A stretch of 64,000 bases of DNA, taken from the NCBI GenBank assembly GCA_038380435.1, contig JAWZYU010000664.1, forward strand, positions 1-64,000, given 5' to 3'. The notes beneath the pieces are model-generated. The model was not told the DNA's origin. It was given only the letters and a program-made list of their open reading frames with translations, and searched no databases. This stretch comes from Ryuthela nishihirai (Eukaryota; Arthropoda; Arachnida; Araneae; Heptathelidae). Shown piece after piece: positions 20,400 through 31,394 of the stretch. Both the position numbers and the translations under genes were made by a program. Position 1 is the first letter of the stretch; every line of letters begins with the position of its first letter.

Positions 20400-20670
20400 T
20401 CTTCCTTTCTTTCCACCTTTAAAAAAAAATACAGTGCATATGAAAATCTTTAAGTATTCATTTGATTTTTTTTAATTTAAACATTTTTAATTATATAAAT
20501 GTTACTTATCTCGTATTAAAGTGTAAGTTAAAATAGAGTGGCGGCATGAGAAATAACTGAACTCCTAAAATTAGTGCTGCCAGCCTGTAAATACGGGTTA
20601 ATAGTAAAGTAGCAAAAACACCGAGATGACGTCAGTACGTTGAAGTTTTAAAAAAATATATATATATAAC
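20400..20670 (-). repeat. CRE-TIR element right end, inverted copy
   Basis: It matches the complement of 31,130-31,380 and 23,350-23,480: ATACAGTGCATATGAAAA, ATTATATAAATGTTACTTAT, CTCCTAAAATTAGTGCTG, then AAAACACCGAGATGACGTCA. The rest of the element is missing beyond 20,645. Confidence 0.6.
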
Positions 20671-20907
20671 TTTTATATATTTATTTTTTTAAAACCAAAC
20701 CGGTCGGTTTTATTTTGAAAAAAAGAAAAATTAGTTCTTACGCTGAAAATCTTCCTTAGTATTTCCATAATAGTTAATATCAAAAATTATCAGCCCAAGT
20801 TTTTTTTAGGTCTCCTTAAAGTCTTTACATGCACATAGCAATAAAAACAACACTGAGGAGAAAGGAAACAAATTGTAAATCCGTGCCTAGCATAATACAT
20901 ATGCAGC

Positions 20908-21007
20908 GGCGGGGGTGGCTTAGTCGGTAGCGAGCCAGGCTCGTAATCTGTAGTTCCCAGGTTCGAGTCCCAGCTGGGTCAGCGTTGAGATTTATCTCCG
21001 CAAAAAT
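20908..21007 (+). mobile_element. SINE-N head only
   Basis: The tRNA-like head with A box GGCTTAGTCGG and B box GGTTCGAGTCC, then GTCAGCGTTGAGATTTATCT. The copy stops at CCGCAAAAATT and runs into unit D. Confidence 0.8.
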
Positions 21008-21800
21008 TCGAGGAGTCATTTCAAACCCTAAACATTTAACCTCTAATGATTATTTTATTTCCCAATTCAAAGAGGCTTAACGTGTTAGGGAAAAGAGTGA
21101 AAATATCTTCATAAATATAATAAAGGAATAAAAAAACACCCCCTCAAGCAGCTGCTTGCAACAGCGATCTGATAGGAGCCTGTCAGTTTCTCCGCCATAG
21201 TCGAAGGTCTGTGAGGATGGTGACCCCTTTGATCACCTTTAATACGCCACAGAGAAGATATGCGTTTGGTTGGGTTGTTTTATCTCTGACCGGTAGTTAT
21301 TCGCACACAAGGGGCTAAATGGCGACATCATAAAGAACCAGAGGGATCAGTTTAGGTTGCGGGAAGGTGACCGAATGTTATGAGACAGATGAAAAAATAG
21401 GAGATTGGTTCCAGACGTGAAAAAAAACAACATACCCCCTCAAGCAGCTGCTTCCCACAGAGATCTGACAGGAAGCTGTCAGTTTATATGCCATAATAGA
21501 ACGTCTGTGAGGATGGCAGGACCTCAGCACAAAAACGACACATACGTCCATGCCTTACCCGGGACTCGAACCCAGGTCCCTTAGACGTGAAAACCGAATA
21601 CAAATGAGTTGTTTTCAAACAAGTGATATCAAAATCTTGAAGTCTTTATTTCATTTTTATTAATTTTAAGACATTTTTAATTTTATAAACTTAAAAGTTT
21701 TCAAATTAAAACCGACCGGTTTGGTTTTAAACAAAATAAATATATAAAGAATTCTTAAATATTTTTTAGTTTTTTTTTTTACCTTTGTCGTGTTTTTTAA
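21008..21800 (-). repeat. Unit D, inverted copy
   Basis: It matches the complement of 26,560-27,360 and the same strand of 46,180-46,960. It contains a diverged SINE-N tail (about 21,260-21,395) and two SINE-L pieces (about 21,135-21,250 and 21,430-21,595), plus the AAACCGACCGGTTTGG motif. The consistent order shows the module moved or was duplicated as a block. Confidence 0.6.
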
Positions 21801-21978
21801 CTCTGTAGTTCCCAGGTTCGAGTCCCAGCTGGGTCAGCGTGAGATTTATCTCTGCAAAATTCTCCGCCGTGCTCACGGTCAGTAGGGGACACCGGTGGGC
21901 TTGGAAAGACCGCCGTCCTTCGGATGGGGCGTTAAGCCTTGGCCCCGTGTGTGGGAGAGCCATACCCTGTGCACGTGC
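21801..21978 (+). mobile_element. SINE-N, truncated at both ends
   Basis: It runs from the second half of the tRNA-like head (B box GGTTCGAGTCC) through the core (GATGGGGCGTTAAGCC) to CCTGTGCACGTG. There it joins the CRE-TIR element within the Nin-DC-like domain. Confidence 0.75.
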
Positions 21979-21984
21979 GCCATA

Positions 21985-23390
21985 ATAATAATAAATTGGA
22001 GAAAACACAGAGGTGACGTCAGCAACGCGGTTTCGGTTACTTCCCAGCATAATTTCTATAATGTGAAGAGGAAAAGTATTTTCAGTGTCTCCTGAAAGCC
22101 ATACAACAAAACTATATTGTGAAATCACACTTTATTATTCAGTTCAATACATTTTCCAAACATATTTTCTCCTGAGGTCACTCACAATACCTGTCTGATG
22201 GACGAAATAAAAGGTGACATTGGCATAATACCTTAGTAGCAAAATATCTTATTCGATATCTTTTGCATTAGATATCTCTCACACCTGTACGACCTACGTG
22301 TAATATCGAATATAAAAAACGTTGGTTGCCGTAATATATAAATGAAGAACGCTGGAATATTTAACACGCAAAAAAAACAAACATTAAACGCAAAGTTGAC
22401 ATGAAACCTCAAATCACGTTCCGATTTCAGTTTTACTCTTAATAATTAGTGTATTGCACCGGATAATTATTTTCCATCTTGGCATTTGTAAAATTATCTT
22501 ATCGTTCTTAACTTTAAAAACGCAAATAACGTAGTTCAAAAATAGGCCATTTCCATGGCTACAATTAATGGGAACCCTATTTCGTGTCAACACAAATATT
22601 TCGTACTCAATTCCTATTTATAGAAATATAATTGCAATTCTTTATTTCATCTCTCAATAAATAAGTTTTACCCCACCATTCACTATAGAACGAAATATTT
22701 ATTCACCATAATCATAATTTTTAAACACTACAAACGTTCGGAAAAAGGGTTAAGGTGCGATGCCAATCCATTCCTATTTTTCTATCTTATTACACCACGA
22801 CGTGCACATAAGTGTTAATTTTCCTTTCTGGGCCAAAAGAATAATATTAATCTTGAGATTACTCGCAAAAACCAAATTTTTTAGCGAAAATGACTTTTCA
22901 AAAACCGGAATTTCCAAAGCTTTAACGGTTGGTAAACGTACGTAAAGCCCTTCCACATCGCAGTACATCACTAAAATCTGAACCAAAATATATAAAACAA
23001 AAGAATGGTTACTTCCTCCGTAGATCATACGAGGGCGAGAAAAAAAAAATCCAGTGGAACTACTCAAAAAAGCTTGCAATGCGAAACTCAAAGTATGCGA
23101 CTTCCATCTTTTACTACGGCTTTTTATTTATACTTCTCCGAAACTTTATATAACCATTTTTCTTCTCTGTAGGTAGAAAAATAAAAATGCATCTTACGTA
23201 TCTGAGATGATCGAAACATAATATAAAAATATACCTTAAATAGGAACATTGTTACGATTAAGAAAAGCATTTTTAAAACTTCAACGTGGCTGTAATATAT
23301 ATTATGCAAAATCTACTGGCAACACAACGAAACAGTACTCCTGACGTCATCTCTGTGTTTTTCCTACTTTATTATTAACCAGTATTCACA
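21985..23390 (+). repeat. CRE-TIR element, near-complete copy
   Basis: The left end reads AAATTGGAGAAAACACAGAG then GTGACGTCAGC. The right end near 23,340-23,385 reads TGACGTCATCTCTGTGTTTT then TCCTACTTTATTATTAACC. The two ends are inverted copies of each other over about 25-30 bp. The 1.4-kb interior has no transposase-like frame. It is a candidate non-autonomous TIR DNA transposon. Related copies: 1-555, 30,065-31,175, 35,990-36,820 (-), 40,990-42,120, 42,180-43,480 (-) and 57,004-57,830. Confidence 0.6.
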
Positions 23391-23470
23391 GGCAGCACTA
23401 ATTTTACGAGTTCACTTATTTCTCATGCCGTCACTCTATTTTAACTTACATTTTTATACGAGATAAGTAA

Positions 23471-23676
23471 TAATAATAAAAATACCCCCTCAAGCAGCTG
23501 CTTGCCACAGAGGTCTGACAGGAGCCTGTCAGTTTATATGCCATAGTAGAAGGTCTGAGAGGATGGCAGGACCTCAGCAGAAAAACAACACATACAACCA
23601 TGCCTTATCCGGGGCTCGAACCCAGGTCCCTCAGATCAGTAGCCAAGCGCGCTAACCACTCGGCCATGGGACGGCT
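23471..23676 (-). mobile_element. SINE-L, full length, with target-site duplication
   Basis: Minus strand: the tRNA-like head (GCCGTCCCATGGCCGAGTGG, B box GGTTCGAGCCCCGGATAAGG), linker GTTTTTCTGCTGAGG, body with CTGACAGGCTCCTGTCAG, then AAGCAGCTGCTTGAGGGGGT and a short (TTA)n tail. It is flanked by ATAAGTAA on both sides (23,463-23,470; 23,677-23,684). The matching place in the inverted arm near 36,190 has a single GAGATAAGTAACATTT and no SINE. Confidence 0.9.
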
Positions 23677-23885
23677 ATAAGTAACATTTATATAATTAAA
23701 AATGTATTTAAATTAATAAAAATCAAATGAATATTTAAAGATTTTCATATCTATTTTTTTCATATGCACTGTATTTTTTTTTTAAAGGTTTATTTTTTTA
23801 CACGGTTTTCTCGGGAATTGGGTGCATTGAATTAGATTATTCCTATTGTTTATTAAGAAGGATTTATTTATTTTTTTTAATTTGA

Positions 23886-24085
23886 GTCGTTAGCGCGCTT
23901 GGCTACTGATCTAAGACACCTGGGTTCGAGTCCCGGGTACGGCATGGCTGTTTTGTGTCGTTTTTCGGCTGAGGGCGTGCCATCCTCTCAGACCTTCTAC
24001 TGTGGCATATGACACTGACAGGCCTGTCACACCTCTGTGGTAAGCAGCTGCTTGAGGGGGTATTTATTTATTTATTTATTTATTT
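23886..24085 (+). mobile_element. SINE-L with TTTA-repeat tail
   Basis: The head (GTTAGCGCGCTTGGCTACTG; B box GGTTCGAGTCCCGGG), the body and the palindrome AAGCAGCTGCTTGAGGGGGT are followed by TATTTATTTATTTATTTATT. The 5' end of the head is missing. The tail shows that the family ends in a simple repeat. Confidence 0.85.
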
Positions 24086-24269
24086 ATTATTAAATGTTGA
24101 GAAACATCCTGAAACAATTTTTAGAGAATATAATAGCAGGAATACGCTGTGTTGCATACGAATAAATATCTTTGTAAGCTGGATGCTTTTAAATGTAAAC
24201 ACAATCAATTTGAATATCTGACTGGAATTGCATAGAATAAAATGCATATGATATCATATAGCGCTCAGA

Positions 24270-24400
24270 GTTGGTAGTTTTACATGTGATCGGCATTTTT
24301 TTTGTAGACAATGGGCTAAACGGGCAGGTCACGAGGACCCCGAAGGCTCAGAGAAGGTTGGGGGAGGGGCCTCACTGGAACAGCTGTTGGGAGACATATG
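24270..24400 (-). mobile_element. SINE-N 3' fragment
   Basis: Tail motifs CAACAGCTGTTCCAGTGAGG, CCCAACCTTCTCTGAGCC and the reverse of CATTTTTTTTGTAGACAATG. It recurs at 32,590-32,724 (-) and 35,485-35,612 (+) as part of the duplications. Confidence 0.7.
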
Positions 24401-24813
24401 ACTTATTTGCAGAATGACTACAGACTATACTTATCTGCAGAAATGACTCTTAAGTGTCGTTTCGAAGACTCCCGGAAAGATCTTAATAACACAAATAACC
24501 ATATCTAAATAACCAATGAAATCTATTTCAGTTGAAAACCTAAGTTTTATATTCACTAATAAATGTTACATTGTGAGTTTCACGATTAAAGAGAAAGAAA
24601 GAAAACAAACCTTATGTACAGTCGCTCAAAAAAGTATTCGAACACCATGGTTGATTACAGAACAGAATTCAGGAAAAAAATCTGGAACGATTTCTTTTTT
24701 AATAATTAATGATTTGGCAACCTTCCTGTACGTATGCGAAGGTTGTCAGATCAGTAATTTCTAAAAAAATCGTTGCCAGGTATTCTTCCTGAATTCTACA
24801 ATCAACCACATTG

Positions 24814-25205
24814 GGGACGGGGTGGCTCAGTCGGTAGCGCGCCAGGCTCGTAATCTGTAGTTCCTAGGTTCGAGTCCCAGCTGGGTCAGCGTTGAGATTT
24901 ATCACTGCAAAATTTCCCCGTCCTGGCCACGGTCAGTAGGGGACACTGATGGGCTTGAAAAGGCCGCCGTCCGTCGGATGGGACGTTAAGCCGTGGCCCC
25001 GTTTGCGGGAGAGCCCATACCCTGTGCACGTTATAGAACACGCTAGATGGCCTTGACGGGAGGCTACCATCTGTCTCCCAACAGCTGTTCCAGTGGGTCC
25101 CCTCACCCAACCATCTCTGAGTCTTCGGGGTCCTTGTGGCCTGGCCATTTAGCCCATGGTGTGCAAAAAAAGTGCCGTTCTGAGGTAAAACAATCGAATG
25201 CAATC
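24814..25205 (+). mobile_element. SINE-N, full length, with 15-bp target-site duplication
   Basis: A complete copy of 392 bp with A box GGCTCAGTCGG and B box GGTTCGAGTCC. It is flanked by the 15-bp direct repeat CAATCAACCACATTG (24,799-24,813; 25,206-25,220). Its counterpart in the opposite arm is at 34,675-35,065. Confidence 0.92.
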
Positions 25206-25309
25206 CAATCAACCACATTGTTCGGATACTTTTTCGAAGGAATGGACAAGAATATATTTCGGATTTTATTTTAAACCACGGAAGGAAAATTAAATTTTTT
25301 GGCGCCCTG

Positions 25310-25650
25310 TCGTAATCTTAAGTTCCAGGGTTAGAGTTCCAGCTGGGGTCAGCGTTAAGATTTATCTCCGTAAGACTCCCCGCCCTGCCGTCGGTCAGTA
25401 GAGGACACCGATTGGCTTGTAAACGTCGCCGTCTTCCTAACGGGACATTAAACCATGGTTCCGTGTGCCGGAGAGCCATACTGTGTGCGCGTTAAAGAAC
25501 GCACTGGATGGCTTACCTTCAGGCTACCATTCGTCTTCCAACAACTATTCCAATGGGTCCCCTCGCCCAACTTCTTTTGAGCCTTCGAGGTCATTGTGAC
25601 TTGGCCATTCAGCCTATTCTATGCAAACAAAGTGCCGTTTAGAGGTATAA
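25310..25650 (+). mobile_element. SINE-N, old copy
   Basis: The head is decayed (GGTTAGAGTTCC). Core AACGGGACATTAAACC and GCGCGTTAAAGAACGC; tail to GAGGTATAACTACC. It is the probable founder of the tandem array that begins directly after it, because the array unit is its 3' half. Confidence 0.8.
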
Positions 25651-26401
25651 CTACCGAACGTTAAAGAACACGCTGGACGGCCTTGACTGGAGTCTCCCAT
25701 CTGTCTCCTACAGCTGTCCAGTGTGTCCCCTTTCCCTCAACTTTCCCTGAGCCTTCAGGGTCCTTGTGGCGTGGCCATTCAGCCTATTCTATGCAAACAA
25801 AGTGCCATTTAGAGGTAAAACTACCGAACGTTAAAGAACACGCTGGACGGCCTTGACTGGAGTCTCCCATCTGTCTCCTACAGCTGTCCAGTGTGTCCCC
25901 TTTCCCTCAACTTTCCCTGAGCCTTCAGGGTCCTTGTGGCGTGGCCATTCAGCCTATTCTATGCAAACAAAGTGCCATTTAGAGGTAAAACTACCGAACG
26001 TTAAAGAACACGCTGGACGGCCTTGACTGGAGTCTCCCATCTGTCCCCTACAGCTGTCCAGTGTGTCCCCTTTCCCTAAACTTTCCCTGAGCCTTCAGGG
26101 TCCTTGTGGCGTGGCCATTCAGCCTATTCTATGCAAACAAAGTGCCGTTTAGAGGTAAAACTACCGAACGTTAAAAGAACACGCTGGACGGCCTTGACTG
26201 GAGTCTCCCATCTGTCTCCTACAGCTGTCCAGTGTGTCCCCTTTCCCTGAGCCTTCAGGGTCCTTGTGACCTGACCATTCAGCTCATTGCATGCAAAAAA
26301 AGTGCCGTTTAGAGGTAAAACTACCCAACGTTAAAGAACACGCTGGATGACCTTGAGTGGAGTCTGCCATTTGTCTCCTACAGCTGTCCAGTGTGTCCCC
26401 T
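25651..26401 (+). repeat. Tandem repeat built from SINE-N 3' half (about 4.5 units)
   Basis: CTACCGAACGTTAAAGAACA starts at 25,651, 25,821, 25,991 and 26,161, an exact 170-bp period. A fifth, 160-bp-spaced start (CTACCCAACG) is at 26,321. Each unit runs from the core's ACGTTAAAGAACACGCTGG to the tail's GAGGTAAAACTACC. The inverted arm holds only about 2.5 units with a 160-bp spacing (33,845-34,260). Confidence 0.9.
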
Positions 26402-26453
26402 CGCGGTCAGTACTTGGGAGGGTGACCACCTGGGAACACCGTGTGCAGTTGGC
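26402..26453 (+). pseudogene. 5S rRNA 3' fragment
   Basis: It reads CGCGGTCAGTACTTGGGAGG, then GTGACCACCTGGGAACACCG, then TGTGCAGTTGGC, followed by a T run and the same 3' flank as the 38-kb 5S gene. Only the last 52 nt of 5S remain. The 5' side is fused directly to the SINE-tail tandem array. Confidence 0.85.
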
Positions 26454-26559
26454 AATTTTTTTCCCCCAAGCGCTGTACTCCTAGAATATTAGCCAAATTC
26501 ATTCTGCGTCGGTCGCCGGGTTCCATTCCACTACGAGCCTAGCGCGCTACCGACTGAGT

Positions 26560-27440
26560 CAAAAAAAACTACAGAGATAAAAAAAACCCAAAAAATATTG
26601 AAGAATTCTTTATATATTTCTTTTCTTTAAAACCAAACCGGTTGGTTTTAATTTGAAAACTACTAAGTTTATAAAATTAAAAATGTCTTAAAATTAATAA
26701 AAATGAAATAAAGACTTCAAGATTTTGATATCACTTGTTTGAAAACAACTCATTTGTATTCGGTTTTCACGTCTAAGGGACCTGGGTTCGAGTCCCGGGT
26801 AAGGTATGGACGTATGTGTCTTTTTTGTGTGAGGTCCTGCCATCCTCACAGACCTTCTATTATGGCATATAAACTGACAGCTTCCTGTCAGATCTCTGTG
26901 GGAAGCAGCTGCTTGAGGGGGTATGTTGTTTTTTTTCACGTCTGGAACCAATCTGCTATTTTTTCATCTGTCTCATAACATTCGGTCACCTTCCCGCAAC
27001 CTAAACTGATCCCTCTGGTTCTTTATGACGTCGCCATTTAGACCCTTGTGTGCAAATAACTACCGTTCAGAGATGAAACAACCCAACCAAACGCATATCT
27101 AATATATGGCGTATTAAAGTAATTAAAGGGGTCACCACCCTCACAGATCTTCGACTATGTCGGGTAAACTGACAGGTTCCTGTTAGATCGCTGTTGCAAG
27201 CAGCTGCTTGAGGGGGTGTTTTTTTATTCCTTTATTATATTTATGAACATATTTTCACTCTTTTCCCTAACACGTTAAGCCTCTTAGGATTAGGAAATAA
27301 AATAATCATTAGAGGTTAAATGTTTAGGGTATGAAATGACTCCTCGGCTAAGCACTTAATCCCTGTGTAGTCTGTAATAGAGAAATTCGTTAAAATTATG
27401 TTGCTGTTATGAATAATTTTATATTGTGAATGTTGTATTC
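26560..27440 (+). repeat. Unit D with SINE-L and SINE-N pieces
   Basis: It contains SINE-L (about 26,765-26,930, B box GGTTCGAGTCCCGGG), a diverged SINE-N tail (about 26,965-27,085) and a SINE-L 3' part (about 27,125-27,225, AAGCAGCTGCTTGAGGGGGT). These are followed by AACACGTTAAGCCTC and CCCTGTGTAGTCTGTAA as in other unit D copies. Confidence 0.65.
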
Positions 27441-28656
27441 CAAGCCTATCGGTGTCCAGTACTGACCGTGGGAAGGGCGGGGAGTTTTGCGGAGATAAAT
27501 CTCAACGCTGAGGATTCTTTATGAGTTCCGTACTTAAATAGAAATGGAAACCGAAACATATTTATCGCTGTGCCCAATGAAAGGTACATTATTCCATTCT
27601 CCCTTCCTTTAAACTTGTTTCTTTTAGGGTTTCAGACTAAATAAACAGATTTCGCTGCTATTAAACATCAGAACTTGCGTTACTAATTAAATACTGCATC
27701 AATTGAAGTAGTAAAATAAAATAGTTTTTCTAATGTCTCTTAATTATCAAGGGTATTTTTTTGTGTTTTAAAACCTATTACTGTTCGTAAATTTTATCCC
27801 AATGAGATGATACGGAATACAGCGTCATAACTTAGCGAGTTGCGGAGTGTCATTTACTACCTGTCTCTGGCAGTCATAACTCATCGGTGAAATCAATGTA
27901 CACGCTCGAAATTTTCACAGAAAGTTTCAGGTTAAGGTCCAGTTTGCAGTGCGAAATTTCAGGTCGGAAGTCCAAATAAGTTGAACCGTAACAAAAAAAA
28001 AAATTCACATTTCCCCTCACCCAAAAAAGTGTCCTAAATTTATATTTCAGCATACTATATGTGGTAATATTCAAATAGTGTTCATTAAAGTTTTGAAACA
28101 TGAATGCATATATATAACTTATGTACTTAATTAAATTCACACGTACGACAATTATTGCTAAATGAAATAAATTCCTCTAGGTGGCGTTAATTTTGTTTTA
28201 ACGAAATATTTGCTTCTTCCCGCCTCTCCTAACGGTTGTTCGTGTTCCTCTTCTACGATTGGTCAAATATGTTACAATGGCACGTGCACCTAGATAGCTT
28301 CACACGTGGCGCCCTTAGTTACGATAGCAACCATATATTCGCTTTGACTTCAGTGTCAAATTTTACTCTCAATTCATTTCTTCTTTTCCATAATATATTT
28401 TATTACGTATATTTAGAATAAAGTTCATACACCACGTAAATTTTACCTACACAAGAATCGAACTACAGTTAGCAATGATTAATAGTAATATTACAATATT
28501 TCATAAACGTTAATATTTAATATATGCGAATGCAATTAAATATCAAAGCCGGAAATTACATACAATTCCACTATAACGTTTCAGCTTAAATAACTGGGAT
28601 TTATTAATTTAATTATCAAACTTCACTGGTTTTATTAACAATCTGACACCGTGGAG
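27440..28656 (+). repeat. Unit C, copy 2
   Basis: It begins with a SINE-N scrap (CCAAGCCTATCGGTGTCCAG ... AGATAAATCTCAACGCTGA) and continues as at 3,606-4,735. It ends at CCGTGGAGAC where a SINE-N is inserted. The short frames in it (27,874-28,140 and 28,236-28,421) are repeat sequence and not genes. Confidence 0.65.
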
Positions 28657-29024
28657 ACGGGGTGGCTCAGTCGGTAGCGCGGCAGGCTCGTAATCTGTAG
28701 TTCCCAGGTTCGACTCCCAGCTGGTTCAGCGTTCAGATTTTTCTCCTCAAAATTCCCCGCCCTGCCCACTGTCAGTAGGGAACACCGATGGGCTTGGAAA
28801 GGGCGCCGTCCGTCGGATGGGACGTTAAACCGTGGCCCCGTGTGCGGGAGAGACATACCCTGTGCACGTTAAAGAACACGCTGGATGGCCTTGACGGGAG
28901 GCTACCATCTGTCTCACAACACCTGTTCAAGTGAGTCCCCTCCCCCAACCTTCTCTCACCCTTCGGGGTCCATGTGACCTGGCCATTTGGCCCATGGTGT
29001 GCAAAAAAGTGCCGTTCAGAGGTA
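28657..29024 (+). mobile_element. SINE-N at the end of unit C
   Basis: Near-full length: head with GGCTCAGTCGG and GGTTCGACTCC, core GATGGGACGTTAAACC and GTGCACGTTAAAGAACACG, tail to CAGAGGTAG. It is inserted after CCGTGGAGAC, a junction shared with 44,872 and 58,510 but empty at 4,735 and 36,930. Confidence 0.85.
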
Positions 29025-29372
29025 GGCAGGTCTTTTGCCTGCCTTCTGCATCGCCTTTTTGTTTTTTCATTAGCGCCATGCACGTTGCCAGCGCGCCTAG
29101 AAGAAAACTGAAAAATGTCGACGGTACTACGTACGTTTCACTTCAACAGATTTCATTAACTGTATACTGTTTGAAAGTAATCGTAATAATTCTTTGCTGA
29201 CGTCTGAAAATAGCATTGTTGATTTAATTGTTTTCCGACTTCGAAGGAAGTGACACCTCTCCATATCCGCAACAAAGTTCTGTTTCTTTAAGCTTCCTTT
29301 CTCACCATTTCTCGTACCTGGCCGAAGCCATTTAGTGAATATTACAGGAACGAATATTATTCAACATAACGT

Positions 29373-29753
29373 GGGGCGGGGGTGGCTCAGTCGGTAGCGC
29401 GGCAGGCTCGTAATCTGTAGTTCCCAGGTTCGAGTCCCAGCTGGGTCAGCGTTGAGATTTATCTCCGCAAAATTCCCCGCCTTGCCCACGGTCAGTAGGG
29501 GACACCGATGGACTTGGAAATGCTGCCGTCCGTCGGATGGGACGTTAAGCCGTGGCCCCGTGTGCGGGAGAGCCATACCCTGCGCACGTTAAAGAACACG
29601 CTGGATGGCCTTGACGGGAGGCTACCATCTGTCTCCCAACAGCTGTTTCCAGTGGGTCCCCTCCCCCAACCTTCTCCGAGCCTTTGGGGTCTATGTGACC
29701 TGGCCATTTAGCCCATGGTGTGCAAAAAAGTGCCGCTCAGAGGTAAAACAACC
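29373..29753 (+). mobile_element. SINE-N, full length, with target-site duplication
   Basis: 381 bp, with intact A box (GGCTCAGTCGG) and B box (GGTTCGAGTCC). It is flanked by CAACATAACGT (29,362-29,372; 29,754-29,764). The mirrored copy at 43,784-44,162 has the same flanks, so the insertion predates the inverted duplication. Confidence 0.92.
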
Positions 29754-29929
29754 CAACATAACGTAGCAGTGGGGATCGCCATCAAATAACCAAAGTTAAT
29801 CGAATAACGAAAACTTTCCCTGCCTAGACTTGTTAAAGGATAAAATATCCCACGTGTACCGTGTAAGAGCTACGTATTGCCATAAATAAGCAAACTAAAA
29901 TATGTGTAAATAATAAATATAATAATAAA

Positions 29930-30060
29930 TACCCCCTCAAGCAGCTGCTTGCCACAGAGGTCTGACAGGAGCTTGTCAGTTAATATGCCACAGTAGATCT
30001 GAGAGGATGGCAGGACCTCAGCAGAAACAACACGAACATCCATGCCTTACCGGGGGCTGC
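29930..30060 (-). mobile_element. SINE-L, 5'-truncated
   Basis: It contains the palindrome AAGCAGCTGCTT and CTGACAGGAGCTTGTCAG, then the linker to CCATGCCTTACC, where it breaks off inside the head and joins the CRE-TIR element (GGGGCTGCGCC). Confidence 0.75.
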
Positions 30061-30064
30061 GCCT

Positions 30065-31175
30065 TAATAATAAGAAATTGGAGAAAAACACAGAGATGAC
30101 ATCAGCAACGCGGTTGCTTTACAGCATAATTTCTATAATGTGAAGAGGACAAGCATTATCAGCGTCTCGTGAAAGCCATACAACAAAACTATATTGTGAA
30201 ATCACAGTTGATTATTCAGTTCAATACATTTTCCAAATCATATTTTCTCCTGAAGTCACTCACAATACCTATCTGATGGACGAAATGAAAGGTGACATTG
30301 GCATAATACCTTAGTAGCAAAATATCTTATTCGATGTCATTTGCATTAGATATCGCTCACATCTGTACGACCTACGTGTAATATCGAATATAAAAACGTT
30401 GGTTGCCGTAATATATAAATCACGAACGCTGGAATATTTAACACGCAAAAAACAAAATATTAAACGCAAAGTTGACATGAAACTTCAAATCACGTTTAGA
30501 TTTCAGTTTTACTCTTCATAAAATAATTAGTGTATTCCACCGAATAATTATTTTCCATCTCGGCATTTGTAAAATTATCCTATCGTTCTTAACCCTAAAA
30601 ACGCAAATAACGTATTTCATTTCCATAGCTACAATTAATGGGAACCCTATTTCGTGTCAACACAAATATTTCGTAGTCAATTCCTATTTATAGAAATATA
30701 ATTGCAACTGTTTAATTCATCTCTCAATAAATAAGTTTTACCCCACCATTCACTCTAGAACGAAATATTTATTCACCATAAACGTAAATTTTAAAACACT
30801 GAAAACGTTCGGCAAAACCCTTTAGGTGCGATGCCAATCCATTCCTATTTTTCTATCTTATTACACCACGACGTGCGCATAACTTTTAATTTTCATTTCT
30901 GGGCAAAAAAAATAATATTAATCTTGAGATTACTCGCAAAAACCCAAGTTTTTACCGGAAACGACTTTTCAAAAACCGGAATTTCCAAAGCTTTAACAGT
31001 TCGTAAACGTATAAATGGTTGCTGTCTAGGTAAGCAACATTATCATGATTAAGAAAAGCATTTCTAAAACTTTAACTGCGTGTAATATATTATACAAAAT
31101 CTGCTGGCAACACAAACAAAACAGTACTGCTGACGTCATCTCGGTGTTTTTCCTACTTTATCGTTTAATCCGTAT
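30065..31175 (+). repeat. CRE-TIR element, internally deleted copy
   Basis: The left end AGAAATTGGAGAAAAACACA then GAGATGACATCAGCAACG. The right end GCTGACGTCATCTCGGTGTT then TTTCCTACTTTATCG. The segment present at 22,945-23,150 in the longer copy is absent. No coding capacity. Confidence 0.6.
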
Positions 31176-31394
31176 TCACAGGCAGCACTAATTTTAGGAG
31201 TTGACTTATTTCTCATAATCCGCCATTTTCCTATTTTAACTTCCACTTTTATACGAGATAAGTAACATTTATATAATGAAAAATGTGTTTAAATTAATAA
31301 AAATAAAATTAATAGTTAAAGATTTTCATATCTATTTTTTTCATATGCACTGTAAATTTTTTTTTTTTTAAAGGTTTTAAGGCATCGGAAATAA

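Larger units (their letters stand above)
22860..26531 (+). repeat. Inverted repeat 1, left arm (about 3.7 kb)
   Basis: It is the complement of 33,714-36,820 over its whole length apart from a SINE-L insertion (23,471-23,676) and a longer tandem array (25,651-26,401) in this arm. Landmarks in both arms: TACTTCCTCCGT, SINE-L with TTTA tail, SINE-N with a 15-bp duplication, SINE-tail satellite, truncated 5S. Confidence 0.8.
26530..31390 (+). repeat. Inverted repeat 2, left arm (about 4.9 kb)
   Basis: It is the complement of 42,165-46,990; positions in the two arms sum to about 73,535 throughout. It contains unit D, unit C, two SINE-N copies, a SINE-L fragment and a CRE-TIR element, all in mirrored order in the other arm. 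The two arms are separated by about 10.8 kb. Confidence 0.85.

Noticed and set aside
25651..26401. CRISPR-like array
   Set aside because: The repeats are 160-170 bp and contiguous without spacers, and the unit is part of SINE-N. The sequence is from an animal genome.
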